Below are positions 42,741 to 52,061 of a stretch of DNA of 64,000 bases, piece by piece. Below the pieces are notes generated by a model. It was not told the origin of the DNA. It saw only the letters and a program-made list of their open reading frames with translations, and did not search any database. The translations under genes were made by a program, and so were the position numbers. The stretch spans positions 62,001 to 126,000 of the forward strand of contig JACKBM010000010.1 in NCBI GenBank assembly GCA_020634575.1. Reading direction: 5' to 3'. The stretch is from Ardenticatenales bacterium (GTDB lineage Bacteria > Chloroflexota > Anaerolineae > Promineifilales > Promineifilaceae). Position 1 is the stretch's first letter. Every line of letters begins with the position of its first letter.

Positions 42741-43601
42741 TCAGCCCGCGCCTAACGCCACCATGTCCACTTCCGCGGCGATATAGCCAAAGGCTGACCA
42801 TTGCGGCGTCGCCAGCACCATGTTGAAGATCTCGCGGGCGCGCGCTTCGTCGCCATTGTAGAGGTACCAGTTGCCGACGCCATACCCCTGCGTGGCTATG
42901 GCGATGGCGGTGCTCTCCGGCGTCTCTTCTTCTGGCTGCAGCAAGGATTCCGGGGTGCGCTCTCCCTTATACATCAGCAGCCGGTTCAGGTAAGATGGGC
43001 TTTCGACGATGGTCATACCGCTGTGAATCGGTTCGAGGACGGCGGCCGCTTCTGCCGGCCGGTTCAGCCGGCGCAGGCTCATGTAAAGCCAGTCGCTGGT
43101 CGCCGTGATCGAATCGTCATTGTCCGAATAGGTCATACAGGTATGGTAGCTGTCGATGGCTTTGGCAAACTGCCCCGTTAAATAGTAGCTGAGGCCGAGA
43201 TGGTACCAGATGTTGAAATGGGAATTGGAGACGGGCTGGTTGAGCCGGTTGGGGGTGCCGTCCGGTTCGACGGCGACCGGCCGGTCCGCGGCCAGCTGCG
43301 CCGCTGCCTCAAAATCGGCGATGGCCTTGTCAAACTGGCGGGTGGAAATGTAGCGGTGACCGCGATGTCGGCGGAGCTCGTGCGAATCCGGGTAGCGCTC
43401 CAGGCCATCCGTAAAAACCTGAATGGCCTCATCGTACCGGAAAATATAGGCCAGCCGGCGCCCGTACCAGATCATGTTTTCCAGGGTGGGGTCCGCCGCA
43501 AAATTAGCTTCGGCGGCGGTCAGGTTTGCTTGCAGCCGGGCGGCCGTAGCCGCGGACATGGCGGGGACCGGGAGTTCTTGGCCCAAAAGCGACTTTGTCA
43601 T
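42741..43601 (-). CDS. tetratricopeptide-repeat protein
   Basis: 286 residues from the ATG at 43601; a longer frame upstream is unsupported. TPR-like helix pairs: ENMIWYGRRLAYIFRYDEAIQVFTDGLE, ELRRHRGHRYISTRQFDKAIADFEAAAQL, HLGLSYYLTGQFAKAIDSYHTCM and later GDEARAREIFNMVLATPQWSA. Probably a protein-interaction scaffold. No signal peptide. Ends 7 bases before the Fpg start, so they may be co-transcribed. Confidence 0.8.
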   Translation of the reverse strand: MTKSLLGQELPVPAMSAATAARLQANLTAAEANFAADPTLENMIWYGRRLAYIFRYDEAIQVFTDGLERYPDSHELRRHRGHRYISTRQFDKAIADFEAAAQLAADRPVAVEPDGTPNRLNQPVSNSHFNIWYHLGLSYYLTGQFAKAIDSYHTCMTYSDNDDSITATSDWLYMSLRRLNRPAEAAAVLEPIHSGMTIVESPSYLNRLLMYKGERTPESLLQPEEETPESTAIAIATQGYGVGNWYLYNGDEARAREIFNMVLATPQWSAFGYIAAEVDMVALGAG

Positions 43602-43646
43602 GATATCTCCATGTGCCGGCCGCTGTGGACAAGGGCAGCCGGTCAA

Positions 43647-43991
43647 CTAATCAGGAAATTTGTAAACCAGGCGGCCGACGTAATAAAGGGAACTGGCTTC
43701 GGGCGTTTGCATCTGATTGGGTTCGTATACCAGAATGGCGGCGTCGTATAGGCCAGCCATGTGGCGAACCTTGTAGCCCCAGCAGTGAAAATCCGGCGTG
43801 TCTTGCAGAAGCTCGTAAATCGAGTCCGCTTTGGTATTAAAGACGATTTGAATGTGCTCCGGATCAAAACGTGTGAAGCCGACCTCCTGCAGGAAGCGAG
43901 CCGGTTGGCCGTTGGTTGAAAATACGAACCGATTCAACGCAGTCGCTGAATCGAAGCGCTGATGAGCCAGGAAAATATTTACTGCGGGCAT
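43647..43991 (-). CDS. unknown small protein
   Basis: 114 residues from the ATG at 43991. No signal peptide or family recognised. Features: VNIFLAHQRFDSATALNRFVFST, ADSIYELLQDTPDFHCWGYKVRHMAG. It might be a small sensor or toxin-like domain, but nothing supports a role. It is upstream of the TPR gene, on the same strand, separated by 45 bases. Confidence 0.55.
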   Translation of the reverse strand: MPAVNIFLAHQRFDSATALNRFVFSTNGQPARFLQEVGFTRFDPEHIQIVFNTKADSIYELLQDTPDFHCWGYKVRHMAGLYDAAILVYEPNQMQTPEASSLYYVGRLVYKFPD

Positions 43992-44079
43992 GGCGTTTCT
44001 CTTCTTCACCGAAACCGGCCGGTTTCCAGCCGGCGAGTCTGAAGAGATTATACCAGCCTATGAAAGAGGTCAAAACGGC

Positions 44080-45204
44080 CTAGCGCTGCATCTCCAGCAA
44101 CAGGTCACGCGCCCGCCCTAACGCTTCCAGCAAATATTCTGGCGGCAGGCCAAAACTGATGCGCAAATGATGGTCCAGGCCAAAATGATCGCCAGGCACC
44201 ATCAAAACGCTTTTCTCTAGCCGCAGCTTTTCCACAAATTCGCTGGAATTGATCTCCAGGTGATAGCGAGGAAAGGCGATGGCGGCAGCATCCGGTGGCG
44301 TCAGGCTGAATAGGCCCGGATGGTCAGCCAGCCATTTCTCCAGGATTGGGTAGCCTTTGCGGATGTATGCTCGAGAGCGGGCAAGCAGTTTGGGCCGAAC
44401 GTCTGCTGAGAGGGCCAGAGCCGCCAGCTTGTTGGCCAGCATGGTGGCGCTGATGGTGGTGTATTCGTGCCGGGCCCAGATTTCGTCCAGGGTTGTGGTC
44501 GGGCCGGCGACCCAGCCGAGGCGCAACCCGGGCAGCCCGTACGCCTTGCTCATGCTGCCGATCGCCAGGACTTTGTCATAGCGGCCATAGAAGGAGGGGT
44601 TCTCTGTGTCGCTTAAACGGGTGGCGCCGCGATAGACCTCATCGGCCAGGATCCAGGCGCCGACCCGATCAGCGGCGGCGACGATGGCATCCATTTCGCT
44701 GGTGGTGAGGATCCGGCCGGTCGGGTTATTCGGATTACAGATCGCGATCAGCTTCGTTTGGGGCGTTACCGCCTCCGCCAGCTCAGCCAGATCCGGCGCC
44801 CAACCCTGCGCTTCGTCAAGCCGAAAACTGCGGACGTTGACGCCATGATTTCTGGCGATACCCCATATCTGCATGTAGTTGGGCAACATCGTCACCATTT
44901 CATCCCCGGGCTCTAACAAAGTGCGGATGGCGATGTAGTTGGCTTCAATGGCGCCGACCGTGACCAGCACCTGCTCCTCAGTCGCGCCATCGTACAGGGC
45001 AGCGATGTTGGCCCGCAAAGCGGGTATGCCATTGACATGAGGATAGTTCAAATCGGTTGCCAGCAACTCCTCAATGAGTTGCGGATTGCCTTCCAGGAGC
45101 TCGCCCAGGACAACAGGATGGACACCGCTCTCGGACAAATTAAAATCAACGGTTTGTTCGTGGAGCGACATCATGCGCTCCAGAGCAAAGGGATGGAAAC
45201 TCAT
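44080..45204 (-). CDS. PLP-dependent aminotransferase (class I/II)
   Basis: 374 residues. Fold-type I signature: LNYPHVNGIPALRANIAALY, EANYIAIRTLLEPGDEMVTMLPNYMQ, IAICNPNNPTGRILTTSEMDAI, DEVYRGA and SMSKAYGLPGLRLGWVAGP (PLP Lys in MSKAYG). A general aminotransferase, near aspartate/aromatic or valine-type enzymes. Adjacent to a TPR-containing histidine kinase on the same strand, gap 9 bases. Confidence 0.9.
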   Translation of the reverse strand: MSFHPFALERMMSLHEQTVDFNLSESGVHPVVLGELLEGNPQLIEELLATDLNYPHVNGIPALRANIAALYDGATEEQVLVTVGAIEANYIAIRTLLEPGDEMVTMLPNYMQIWGIARNHGVNVRSFRLDEAQGWAPDLAELAEAVTPQTKLIAICNPNNPTGRILTTSEMDAIVAAADRVGAWILADEVYRGATRLSDTENPSFYGRYDKVLAIGSMSKAYGLPGLRLGWVAGPTTTLDEIWARHEYTTISATMLANKLAALALSADVRPKLLARSRAYIRKGYPILEKWLADHPGLFSLTPPDAAAIAFPRYHLEINSSEFVEKLRLEKSVLMVPGDHFGLDHHLRISFGLPPEYLLEALGRARDLLLEMQR

Positions 45205-45213
45205 AAAAAATCC

Positions 45214-47082
45214 TCAGCGAACTGGTTGGGCAGGAATGGACAGGGAAAAGGTGCTGCCCTGTTGATGTCCGGCCGAATAGGCAACGACGGTGCCGCCCAT
45301 GATCTCGGTCAGGCTTTTGACGATGCTGAGTCCCAGACCGATACCCCGAATGGTTTCGACATTACTACCGCGAAAAAGCGGCTCGAAAATCCGGTTGGTT
45401 TGTTCGGGGGCAATGCCAATGCCATTATCCTTGATCGTCAGCTGCAACTGACCGGCCTCGTGATTAAAAGCGATCATGAGCTCTGGTGGGCTGCCCCCAT
45501 ATTTTATGCCGTTGCTTACCAGGTTGAAACCTATCTGTTGCCATAACAATGGATCTGCCATGATACGGGTCTGGTCTGCCACATCAAACTGAAATTTGAT
45601 GGTCGCCTGATTGGCAAACTCGGCCATCCAGGCAGCCTGCAAATGTTGAGCCAGCCGGGATACCGTAAAGTTGACGTATTCTGGCACAATGTTGCCCTGG
45701 TTCGTCTGGCTGGCCACGATGGCATCATCCAGCAGCGAATCCAGGTAATCAACCTGCTCGTTGACGCGCTCCAGGTACTCCACTTTTTTGGCTTCGGACA
45801 GGTGTGAGCCATATTTGCGCAATGATTCGGCAGCTGCCTTAATGATAGCCAGCGGGGTGCGGAATTCATGGGAGACATTGTTGATGATCCGCGTGTTGAG
45901 CCGGTTTAGTTCTGCTTCGCGTGAGAGCGAGGAGGCTAATTCGTGGGTGCGCGATTGCACATCTTCTTCCAGTTCAAGCGTGCGCAAACGGTAACTCTCA
46001 GCTTCTTCCTTCGCCTCAGCCGCCTGTTTCATGCTTTCCAGCCGTTTGAACCGCTGCTCATTCTCCTGAGAAAAGACCTTTTCTTTGATCTGATGGAAAT
46101 GTTCAAAATGCTCAAGAGACGCGGCAAAATTGCCGCTTACTTTGTAGAGGGCAGCCAGGAGGTAATGGATGCGGTATTGCTGGGGCAACATCTTTTGCCG
46201 GTCAGCCAGCGCCAGGCCCTCTTCCAGCCAGGCGATGCCCGATTCAGGTTGATTGCTGTGCTGTTCCAGTTCCCCTAAATTGATGATGCCATCCAGCCGC
46301 AGTTGCATATCGCCTATTTTTTCGGCAAAGGCGATATGCTCGGAAATGAACTGGCGAGCGAGGGCAAGACGCCCCATCCAGAGATAACTTTCGCCCAGGA
46401 TACGCAGACAAACACCTTCAATGTAGATGTTCCCGCAGCGACGGGCCAGTTGCAGCCCCTGCAGGCCTGCTTCCAGCGCTGCCTCGTTCTGGCCCAACTG
46501 GACATAGCTAGCTGCTTTGTGCGCAATGGCGGTGCATTGCTGGTCCAGATCATCCTGCTCGATTGCGCTCTGCAGGCTGCGCTCGTAATAAGCGATGGCC
46601 TCGCGCGGATGGTTCAGGCGGGCGTAAATATCGCCTATGCTCTTGAGAGCCCGGCCTCTGACTGATTCCAGGTTTGACTTTTCGGCGATCTGGAGTTCGG
46701 CCAGATGAGCATCCAGGGCGGCCGCGTAGTTGCCCAACGAGGAGTTGATCTGTCCCAACTGATTTTGGGCCCGGGCCACACCGGCATCATTTTTCAGGTT
46801 GCCATAGAGGGCCAGCGCCCGCGTTGCCTGAGACAGGGCGCGCACATACTCGGTCTGGGCGATATTGTACTGGCTGAGATTAATGAGGCTGTCGGCGATG
46901 CCGGGCACATAGATCTCGCCTTCCTGGGCCAGGATCTGGGCCTGTTCGCTCAAAGCGATAGCCCGCTCCCGATTCTGGTATTGCACAGCCTGGCTCAACT
47001 TGTTGAGCAGGTCGACTTGCTGGTTACGTTCGCTTGCCTGGGCGAGTTCTTCTTCAAGGTGGTGGATCTGCAAAAGGCTCAT
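45214..47082 (-). CDS. TPR-containing soluble histidine kinase
   Basis: About 622 residues from the ATG at 47082. The N-terminal half is an array of TPR-like repeats (QNQLGQINSSLGNYAAALDAHL, KSIGDIYARLNHPREAIAYYERSLQ, AHKAASYVQLGQNEAALEAGLQ and others). A coiled-coil region (KRLESMKQAAEAKEEAESYRLRTLELEEDV) leads to HisKA with the His in NNVSHEFRTPLAIIKAAAES and HATPase (FNLVSNGIKYGG, DNGIGIAPEQTNRIFEPLFRGSN, GIGLGLSIVKSL). No membrane segment. The TPR input resembles soluble kinases that read partner proteins. No response regulator adjacent. Confidence 0.88.
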   Translation of the reverse strand: MSLLQIHHLEEELAQASERNQQVDLLNKLSQAVQYQNRERAIALSEQAQILAQEGEIYVPGIADSLINLSQYNIAQTEYVRALSQATRALALYGNLKNDAGVARAQNQLGQINSSLGNYAAALDAHLAELQIAEKSNLESVRGRALKSIGDIYARLNHPREAIAYYERSLQSAIEQDDLDQQCTAIAHKAASYVQLGQNEAALEAGLQGLQLARRCGNIYIEGVCLRILGESYLWMGRLALARQFISEHIAFAEKIGDMQLRLDGIINLGELEQHSNQPESGIAWLEEGLALADRQKMLPQQYRIHYLLAALYKVSGNFAASLEHFEHFHQIKEKVFSQENEQRFKRLESMKQAAEAKEEAESYRLRTLELEEDVQSRTHELASSLSREAELNRLNTRIINNVSHEFRTPLAIIKAAAESLRKYGSHLSEAKKVEYLERVNEQVDYLDSLLDDAIVASQTNQGNIVPEYVNFTVSRLAQHLQAAWMAEFANQATIKFQFDVADQTRIMADPLLWQQIGFNLVSNGIKYGGSPPELMIAFNHEAGQLQLTIKDNGIGIAPEQTNRIFEPLFRGSNVETIRGIGLGLSIVKSLTEIMGGTVVAYSAGHQQGSTFSLSIPAQPVR

Positions 47083-47308
47083 GGGAATATTGAACGCTGG
47101 GTGGTGGGCCAAAGCTATAGGTTTGCGGTCGACAACGAATCGGATGAAGTAGATAGGGTTAAATCGACACTTGTATGATATCTACAAACGGCGCTGAGTT
47201 GACTTTGGGGAGATTACGAAATTTGTAGGTCTACGTCAAGGGAAAGGCGCTGCAGTTGGTCAAACAATCATCTCTGTGAATGCCCCGCAGCGCCATCTGG
47301 CGTACACT

Positions 47309-47363
47309 GACCAACCCGACAGGTTGGTTAATCCGTCGGGTTGGTCAACCTGTCGGTGTAGGA
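47309..47363. repeat. degenerate REP-like copies
   Basis: Copies CCAACCCGACAGGTTGG, TTAATCCGTCGGGTTGG and TCAACCTGTCGG in a row, without a clear GAGGGG head. It lies just upstream of the transporter gene at 47374 and after the divergent TPR kinase start. Confidence 0.75.
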
Positions 47364-47373
47364 GGATGGTGCG

Positions 47374-47811
47374 ATGGTTTCTTTTCTGGTGCAATTGTTG
47401 GTGGGGATTGCCGGCGGGATCGCCTCCGGTCTTCAAGCCCCGTTTACCGGGCTGATGGGTCAGAAAATGGGCGAGATGGCCAGTGTGTTTGTGACTTATG
47501 TGGGGGGCGCAATTGTGATCGCCATCATCACGGTGTTTGCTGGTGGTCAGGGGCTATCGGGCTGGCGGACGCTACCCTGGTACGTGTTCCTCGCCGGGCC
47601 AATGGGCCTGGTGATTGTTGGCTCCCTCAGCTACACCGTGCCCCGTCTCGGCGCCACGACGGCGACGACACTCTTTGTCCTTTCCTGGCTGGCCTTCAGC
47701 GCCCTCGCCGACCATTTTGGCTGGTTTGGCCTGGCCGCCCGGCCGCTGGATATCAGCCGGTTGCTGGGCGTACTCGCCCTGATCGCCGGCACCTGGCTCG
47801 TCATCCGCTGA
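47374..47811 (+). CDS. DMT-superfamily small transporter (YdcZ/DUF606-like)
   Basis: 145 residues with five hydrophobic segments (LVQLLVGIAGGIASGLQAPFTGLMG, VFVTYVGGAIVIAIITVFAGG, WYVFLAGPMGLVIVGSLSYTVP, ATTLFVLSWLAFSALADHFG and LLGVLALIAGTWLVIR). It is half-length, as DUF606 proteins are, and would form a dimer. The TGA stop is fused to the REP head. AGGAGG lies 6 bases before the ATG. Confidence 0.9.
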   Translation: MVSFLVQLLVGIAGGIASGLQAPFTGLMGQKMGEMASVFVTYVGGAIVIAIITVFAGGQGLSGWRTLPWYVFLAGPMGLVIVGSLSYTVPRLGATTATTLFVLSWLAFSALADHFGWFGLAARPLDISRLLGVLALIAGTWLVIR

Positions 47812-48694
47812 GGGGTTGCCCAACCCGTCGGGTTGGCGAACCCGACGGGTCGGCGAACTGGATCTGGGCCCGCATCGCCAGGTGGCCATCGTGGCTGGTG
47901 GCCCAGGCTTCGCCATTGGCCCGGCCGTTGACGGTGAAGGGATGCGGATTGAACAACGGGCTGATACCGCGATAGCTAAAGCGGGCCAGCTCTTGCTCCG
48001 GGAATTGGTGATAGAACAGGTCCAAAAGCAAGGTGGCTGTCAGGGGACCATGGACGACGAGGTCGGGGTAGCCTTCTTGCTGGCGGCAGTAGTCGACGTC
48101 GTAATGAATGCGGTGGGCGTTGAAGGTAAGGGCGGAGTAGCGGAAGAGGAGGATGGGATCCGGCCGGTACTCAACCCCAAACTCGCCGCCTGCGGGTGCT
48201 GAGGGCGCTTCACCCCCACCACCAGCTTCGGCCACCGGCTCCCGGTAAACGATGGTTTGCTCCTCGCTCAGCCGCACCTCGCCCGCCACGCTGATCTCAT
48301 GGCTCACCACCACAAACACCAGCCGGCCACTGCGTCCTTCTTTGGGCGTAATCGAACGTATCGTCGACCGCTGAGTAGCCGTCTCGCCCAGGAGTAGGGG
48401 GCGCTGGAAGTGCAACTCGCCACCGGCCCACATCCGCCGCGGCGGTTCCGGGCCACCAAAGCTTACCGGCGGCATAAACCCGCCCAACTGGGCATGCCCC
48501 TCCAGCCCCAACTGGCTTGCTCGAGTCGCCTCATGAAAATAAAGCCAATGCCAGGCCGGTGGCAACCGGTCCCCTGCCCTGAACGCCGGCGGCCGGTCCA
48601 GCGTCGCCGCCAATAAATTCGCCGTCTCCACCGCCAAAACCGCCGTCACCCGCCGCTCCCGGCCCACCCATTCCTGCAACACATCCAGGTTCAT
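47801..48694 (-). CDS. MaoC/HTD2-like dehydratase, possible mesaconyl-CoA hydratase type
   Basis: About 297 residues from the ATG at 48694 (an earlier ATG at 48730 lacks family residues). The N-terminal half is FAS1-like dehydratase (QEWVGRERRVTAVLAVETANLLAATL and HWLYFHEATRASQLGLEGH), and the C-terminal half carries a MaoC-like hot dog (DPILLFRYSALTFNAHRIHYDVDYC and YPDLVVHGPLTATLLLDLFY). This is the layout of 3-methylfumaryl-CoA hydratase and related HTD2-like enzymes in Chloroflexota. The last 15 residues (DPSGSPTRRVGQPLSG) are encoded by the REP element, overlapping the transporter gene, and are not part of the enzyme fold. Confidence 0.82.
   Translation of the reverse strand: MNLDVLQEWVGRERRVTAVLAVETANLLAATLDRPPAFRAGDRLPPAWHWLYFHEATRASQLGLEGHAQLGGFMPPVSFGGPEPPRRMWAGGELHFQRPLLLGETATQRSTIRSITPKEGRSGRLVFVVVSHEISVAGEVRLSEEQTIVYREPVAEAGGGGEAPSAPAGGEFGVEYRPDPILLFRYSALTFNAHRIHYDVDYCRQQEGYPDLVVHGPLTATLLLDLFYHQFPEQELARFSYRGISPLFNPHPFTVNGRANGEAWATSHDGHLAMRAQIQFADPSGSPTRRVGQPLSG
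47809..47853. repeat. REP/BIME-like pair fused to a stop codon
   Basis: TGAGGGGTTGCCCAACCCG on the plus strand, then TCGGGTTGGCGAACCCGACGGGTCGGCG. TGA is the stop of the small transporter gene, and the minus-strand hydratase gene reads through it. Confidence 0.9.
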
Positions 48695-48711
48695 CTTGAT
48701 TACCTTTGGAT

Positions 48712-48830
48712 CTTTGCCACGGATTAGCACAGATTTAGCACGGATTCTTGGTTGTGATTACTCATTCAGCTTGATCTCAATGAAGAAAAATCCGTGCCCA
48801 ATCCGTGTTAATCCGTGGCCGCTCTCTTCT
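48712..48830. repeat. ATCCGTG/CACGGAT inverted repeat pair
   Basis: TTGCCACGGATTAGCACAGA at the left and AATCCGTGTTAATCCGTGGC at the right, separated by about 70 bases. The right arm is translated as the last codons and stop (GCGGCCACGGATTAA) of the EamA gene on the minus strand. Confidence 0.85.
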
Positions 48831-49776
48831 CCTCAATGATTGGCGTCGCGTCCTCAGTTTTGAGGCGGGATTCGCGGAAGAAGATGTACAGGCCGCTGGC
48901 CAGGGTCAGGCCGGCGCCGATCCAGGTGGCCGTCGTCGGTATTTCGCGCCAGAAAACGTAGCCCCACATCACATTAATCGGCAGTGTCACATACTCAAAC
49001 GGCGCCGCCACCGAAGCCAGGGCCAGGCTATACGCCCGGGCCACCAGGAACATGCCGCTGGCCCAGACAAAGCCGAGGCCGGCGATAATCGCCAGGTCCA
49101 GGAGGCTGGGCATCGACCAGGCGCGGAACAGGAAGGCGACACTGGGATGGAATTCCGGCCGGTCCCCCACCAGCGCCGCCAACGGCGCCAGCACAAAGGC
49201 CGCCGCCAGATAAACCGTCACACTGTAGTAAGCCATCGTCGCGCTGCTGTCATGCGCTTTCAGCCGCCGGGTCAGCATCAACGCCAAGGCGTAGGTAATT
49301 GTCGCCAGAAACACAAAGACGCTGCCCAGATTAAAGCTGTCCGTCCCCGGCCGCACGATAAATAACACGCCGGCAAAGCCGATAATCAGGGCGATCCAGC
49401 GGCGCGGCCCCACTTTCTCTCCCAACAACAGCACCGACAACGCCGTAATCGTCAGCGGCGCGGAAAAGCGGATGGAAGCCGCTTCCGCCAAGGGCAAGGC
49501 AGCCAGCCCCATAAAATAGGTCGTGTAGGAAAGAAAAAGGAAGAAACCGCGGCCATACTCCAGCAGCTTCTGCTGCGTTTTGGGCCAGCCCTGGCCGCCT
49601 TCCATACGGAAAAACCAGATGGTTAACGGTAGCGCCACCAGGCTGCGGATGATGACGATCTCCAGCACCGGGTAGCTGCTATTGATAAATTTAATGGCGA
49701 TGTTCTGAAAGGAGAAAATGAACATGGCCAGGATGATCCAGAAAATACCCTGGATGTTGTCGCTGTATCGTTTCAT
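48808..49776 (-). CDS. EamA/DMT-family transporter
   Basis: 322 residues, ten hydrophobic segments in two EamA units: WIILAMFIFSFQNIAIKFI, LEIVIIRSLVALPLTIWF, FFLFLSYTTYFMGLAALPLAEA, ITALSVLLLGEKVGPRRWIALIIGFAGVLFIV, and the second half from FVFLATITYALALMLTRRL. Likely exports a metabolite. The start overlaps the stop of the upstream M81 gene by 4 bases, so they are an operon. The last residues (EEKRAATD) come from the inverted repeat. Confidence 0.92.
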   Translation of the reverse strand: MKRYSDNIQGIFWIILAMFIFSFQNIAIKFINSSYPVLEIVIIRSLVALPLTIWFFRMEGGQGWPKTQQKLLEYGRGFFLFLSYTTYFMGLAALPLAEAASIRFSAPLTITALSVLLLGEKVGPRRWIALIIGFAGVLFIVRPGTDSFNLGSVFVFLATITYALALMLTRRLKAHDSSATMAYYSVTVYLAAAFVLAPLAALVGDRPEFHPSVAFLFRAWSMPSLLDLAIIAGLGFVWASGMFLVARAYSLALASVAAPFEYVTLPINVMWGYVFWREIPTTATWIGAGLTLASGLYIFFRESRLKTEDATPIIEEKRAATD

Positions 49777-51242
49777 TCGTTAAATGGGTTATCCACCCAG
49801 GGGAACTTGTGCCGGTCGACGCGCTCGTACGGGATTTCCGTAAAACGTGGGGCGATGGCGCCCGGCGCGGACATATAAACAATCTCAGAGGCCAGCGGCG
49901 CGAAACCGGCGTAGAAATGCTGAGTCGACTTAACCACAATAAGCCGCTTGCTGACCAGGTCAATAGCCAGTTCCGTAAAGGCCATCGGCCCAAACACCTG
50001 GCCCCGCTCCGTGTTCACCACAATGTCGATGCCCTGACAATGCAACGCCACCGCATCACCGACAAACTGGCGGATGGGCGGGTTTTCGCCCTGCGGCCAC
50101 TCCTGGAACATGCCCTCACGAATACGGGTGACCGTCACTTCCAGGTCCAAAGGATCACCCGACATAGGCCCCATTTTGCCGCCCAGCCGCAGCTGTAATC
50201 TGGCCCCTTCCCCAGCCGCCTGGGCGACGCGCACGGCAATCGGGTCCCAGAACATGCCGATGGCCGCGTCGGTGACACCGCGGGCCAGCAGTTCACGCAG
50301 GACAAAGGTCGAGTCGCTGGGTGCGCCGCCGCCAGCGTTGTCCGCCTGATCGGCCACGACAACCGGACCGCGTGGGTTAGCCAAAGCCTTATCCAGCGCT
50401 TCGTTCATGGGCAGGGAATTGATCTGGGTTTCGTGGCGCAGAGCAAAGAATTGACGACCAAACTCATCGGCTACCGCCTGCGCCAGGTCCGGGTCGTTGT
50501 CGGTGATGGCCAGGATCTGGGCTGAGCAGGTCGGCACATCGCCCCAGGGAAAGGTGTGGAAAAGCGACACTGACAACACGCCCGGCCGTTTCTCCGCCGT
50601 GCTCATGGAGTCCACGAAGCTCCGCATCGGCTCGTACGGCGTGAGGAAAAAACCGATCATGCGGCAGTCGAAACGGGCCATGACCGGCCGGATCTCTCCC
50701 GCCAGCGCCCGCGCACAAATGTCAAACAACTCCACGGCCCGGTCGGCAATATCCGTGTGTGGATATTCCTTGTACAGGACGATGGCGTCAGCCTCAGCCA
50801 TCAGCTGGTCGGTCAGGTCAGAGTGCAGGTCGAACTCAGCGCCGACAATCACGTCCGGCCCGACGATCTCTCGCACCCGGTGGACGATGTCGGTTTCACA
50901 ATCATCATATCCTTCAGCCACCATGGCGCCGTGCAGGGTGAGCAGGACCATGTCGACTGGCAGCGCTGCCTCCAGATCCGCCAGCATCTCGTCCCGCAGC
51001 GCTTCGTAGACGGGGCGGGGGGTGATACCGGCCGGTTGCGCATACGCCAGCAGCCCCGGGCAAAATTCCCAGCCCCGCGCCTGGCACAATTCGTACCAGA
51101 CCCGCGACGCATTGCCGTAATCCGAGTCGCCCCCGTTTGGATCAAATTCGTGACCGCGGCGCACGTGGTAATCGGCCAGGCCGGTCGGGAAGGGCGCAAA
51201 GGTGTTGGTTTCCGTCAGTACGCCGCCGCTAAAAACTTTCAT
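49773..51242 (-). CDS. M81-family metallopeptidase, MlrC-like
   Basis: 489 residues: MKVFSGGVLTETNTFAPFPTGL, LLTLHGAMVAEGYDDCETDI, VIVGAEFDLHSDLTDQLM (metal His/Asp), YKEYPHTDIADRA, and SDSTFVLRELLARGVTDAAIGMFWDPIA. This matches the MlrC (microcystin LR degradation protein C) family, zinc peptidases that also include D-amino-acid and small-amide hydrolases. It overlaps the methyltransferase upstream by 4 bases and the transporter downstream by 4, so the three form one operon. Confidence 0.94.
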   Translation of the reverse strand: MKVFSGGVLTETNTFAPFPTGLADYHVRRGHEFDPNGGDSDYGNASRVWYELCQARGWEFCPGLLAYAQPAGITPRPVYEALRDEMLADLEAALPVDMVLLTLHGAMVAEGYDDCETDIVHRVREIVGPDVIVGAEFDLHSDLTDQLMAEADAIVLYKEYPHTDIADRAVELFDICARALAGEIRPVMARFDCRMIGFFLTPYEPMRSFVDSMSTAEKRPGVLSVSLFHTFPWGDVPTCSAQILAITDNDPDLAQAVADEFGRQFFALRHETQINSLPMNEALDKALANPRGPVVVADQADNAGGGAPSDSTFVLRELLARGVTDAAIGMFWDPIAVRVAQAAGEGARLQLRLGGKMGPMSGDPLDLEVTVTRIREGMFQEWPQGENPPIRQFVGDAVALHCQGIDIVVNTERGQVFGPMAFTELAIDLVSKRLIVVKSTQHFYAGFAPLASEIVYMSAPGAIAPRFTEIPYERVDRHKFPWVDNPFNE

Positions 51243-52048
51243 GCTGGTTCTCCTGCCTGCTCAATCACTGTACCTTTGACGGCCCAGGCCCTGGCAACCA
51301 GTGGGATGGAGCCGTCCGCATCTTGGGGCAAAGTCGCTTGCAATCGTTGCACCAGCGCGTCACGGGTGGCCGCGGGTAGCGAGCTGACGTAGGCCGGCGC
51401 CGGCCCAACTTTGCCCAGGAACGGCTCCCAGAAATCAGCAAAATCCGTGAAAGGCGTGGCAACCTCAAGTGGGGCGACTGCCAGCTCGGCCAGCCCCGTC
51501 CCGGCCATGAGTGCTGTCAGCGCTTCCGGCTGGCAGAGCGGGAAGCGCTCGCCTTCATCCAGAGCTCGGGCACCCGGGTCGATGGCGACGGCCGCGTCCC
51601 AAAAATAGCGCAGCATCTGCATCCGCCCGGCATAATCCCAGATGTAAAAACCAACTTGCCCGCCGGGGCGGGTGACCCGGATCATTTCGGCAACGGCGTC
51701 TGCCGGCTCCGGGACAAAGTTCAGGACCAGACCAGAAACCGTCGCCTCAAACTGATTGTCCTCAGCCGGGATGCTTTCGGCCTGGCCCAGCTTGAATTGG
51801 GCCTGACCGGCCGGGAACACCTGCTGCCCATGCGCCACAAAGGCGGCTGATGAATCAATGCCGGTGATCATGGCCGGCTGCTGCGTCGCCAGGATGATCT
51901 GGCTCAGGGCGCCGGTGCCACAGCCCACATCCAGCCACAGGCTATGCGGCGGCGCGTTCAGCCAGCGCAGAAATTCGGCCGCGACGAGGCGACTCCAGCG
52001 CCCCATAAATCTTTCGTAAGGGTTTCCCGCAATCCAGGCATCATCCAT
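51239..52048 (-). CDS. SAM-dependent methyltransferase (class I)
   Basis: 269 residues from the ATG at 52048. Motif I is LWLDVGCGTGALSQIIL near residues 38-54; ITGIDSSAAFVAHG; then AEDNQFEATVSGLVLNFVPEP and RVTRPGGQVGFYIWDYAG. UbiE/COQ5-like fold. The substrate is unknown. An earlier frame start is not supported. It overlaps the M81 gene by 4 bases. Confidence 0.9.
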   Translation of the reverse strand: MDDAWIAGNPYERFMGRWSRLVAAEFLRWLNAPPHSLWLDVGCGTGALSQIILATQQPAMITGIDSSAAFVAHGQQVFPAGQAQFKLGQAESIPAEDNQFEATVSGLVLNFVPEPADAVAEMIRVTRPGGQVGFYIWDYAGRMQMLRYFWDAAVAIDPGARALDEGERFPLCQPEALTALMAGTGLAELAVAPLEVATPFTDFADFWEPFLGKVGPAPAYVSSLPAATRDALVQRLQATLPQDADGSIPLVARAWAVKGTVIEQAGEPA

Positions 52049-52061
52049 CAGTACTCCCGGT

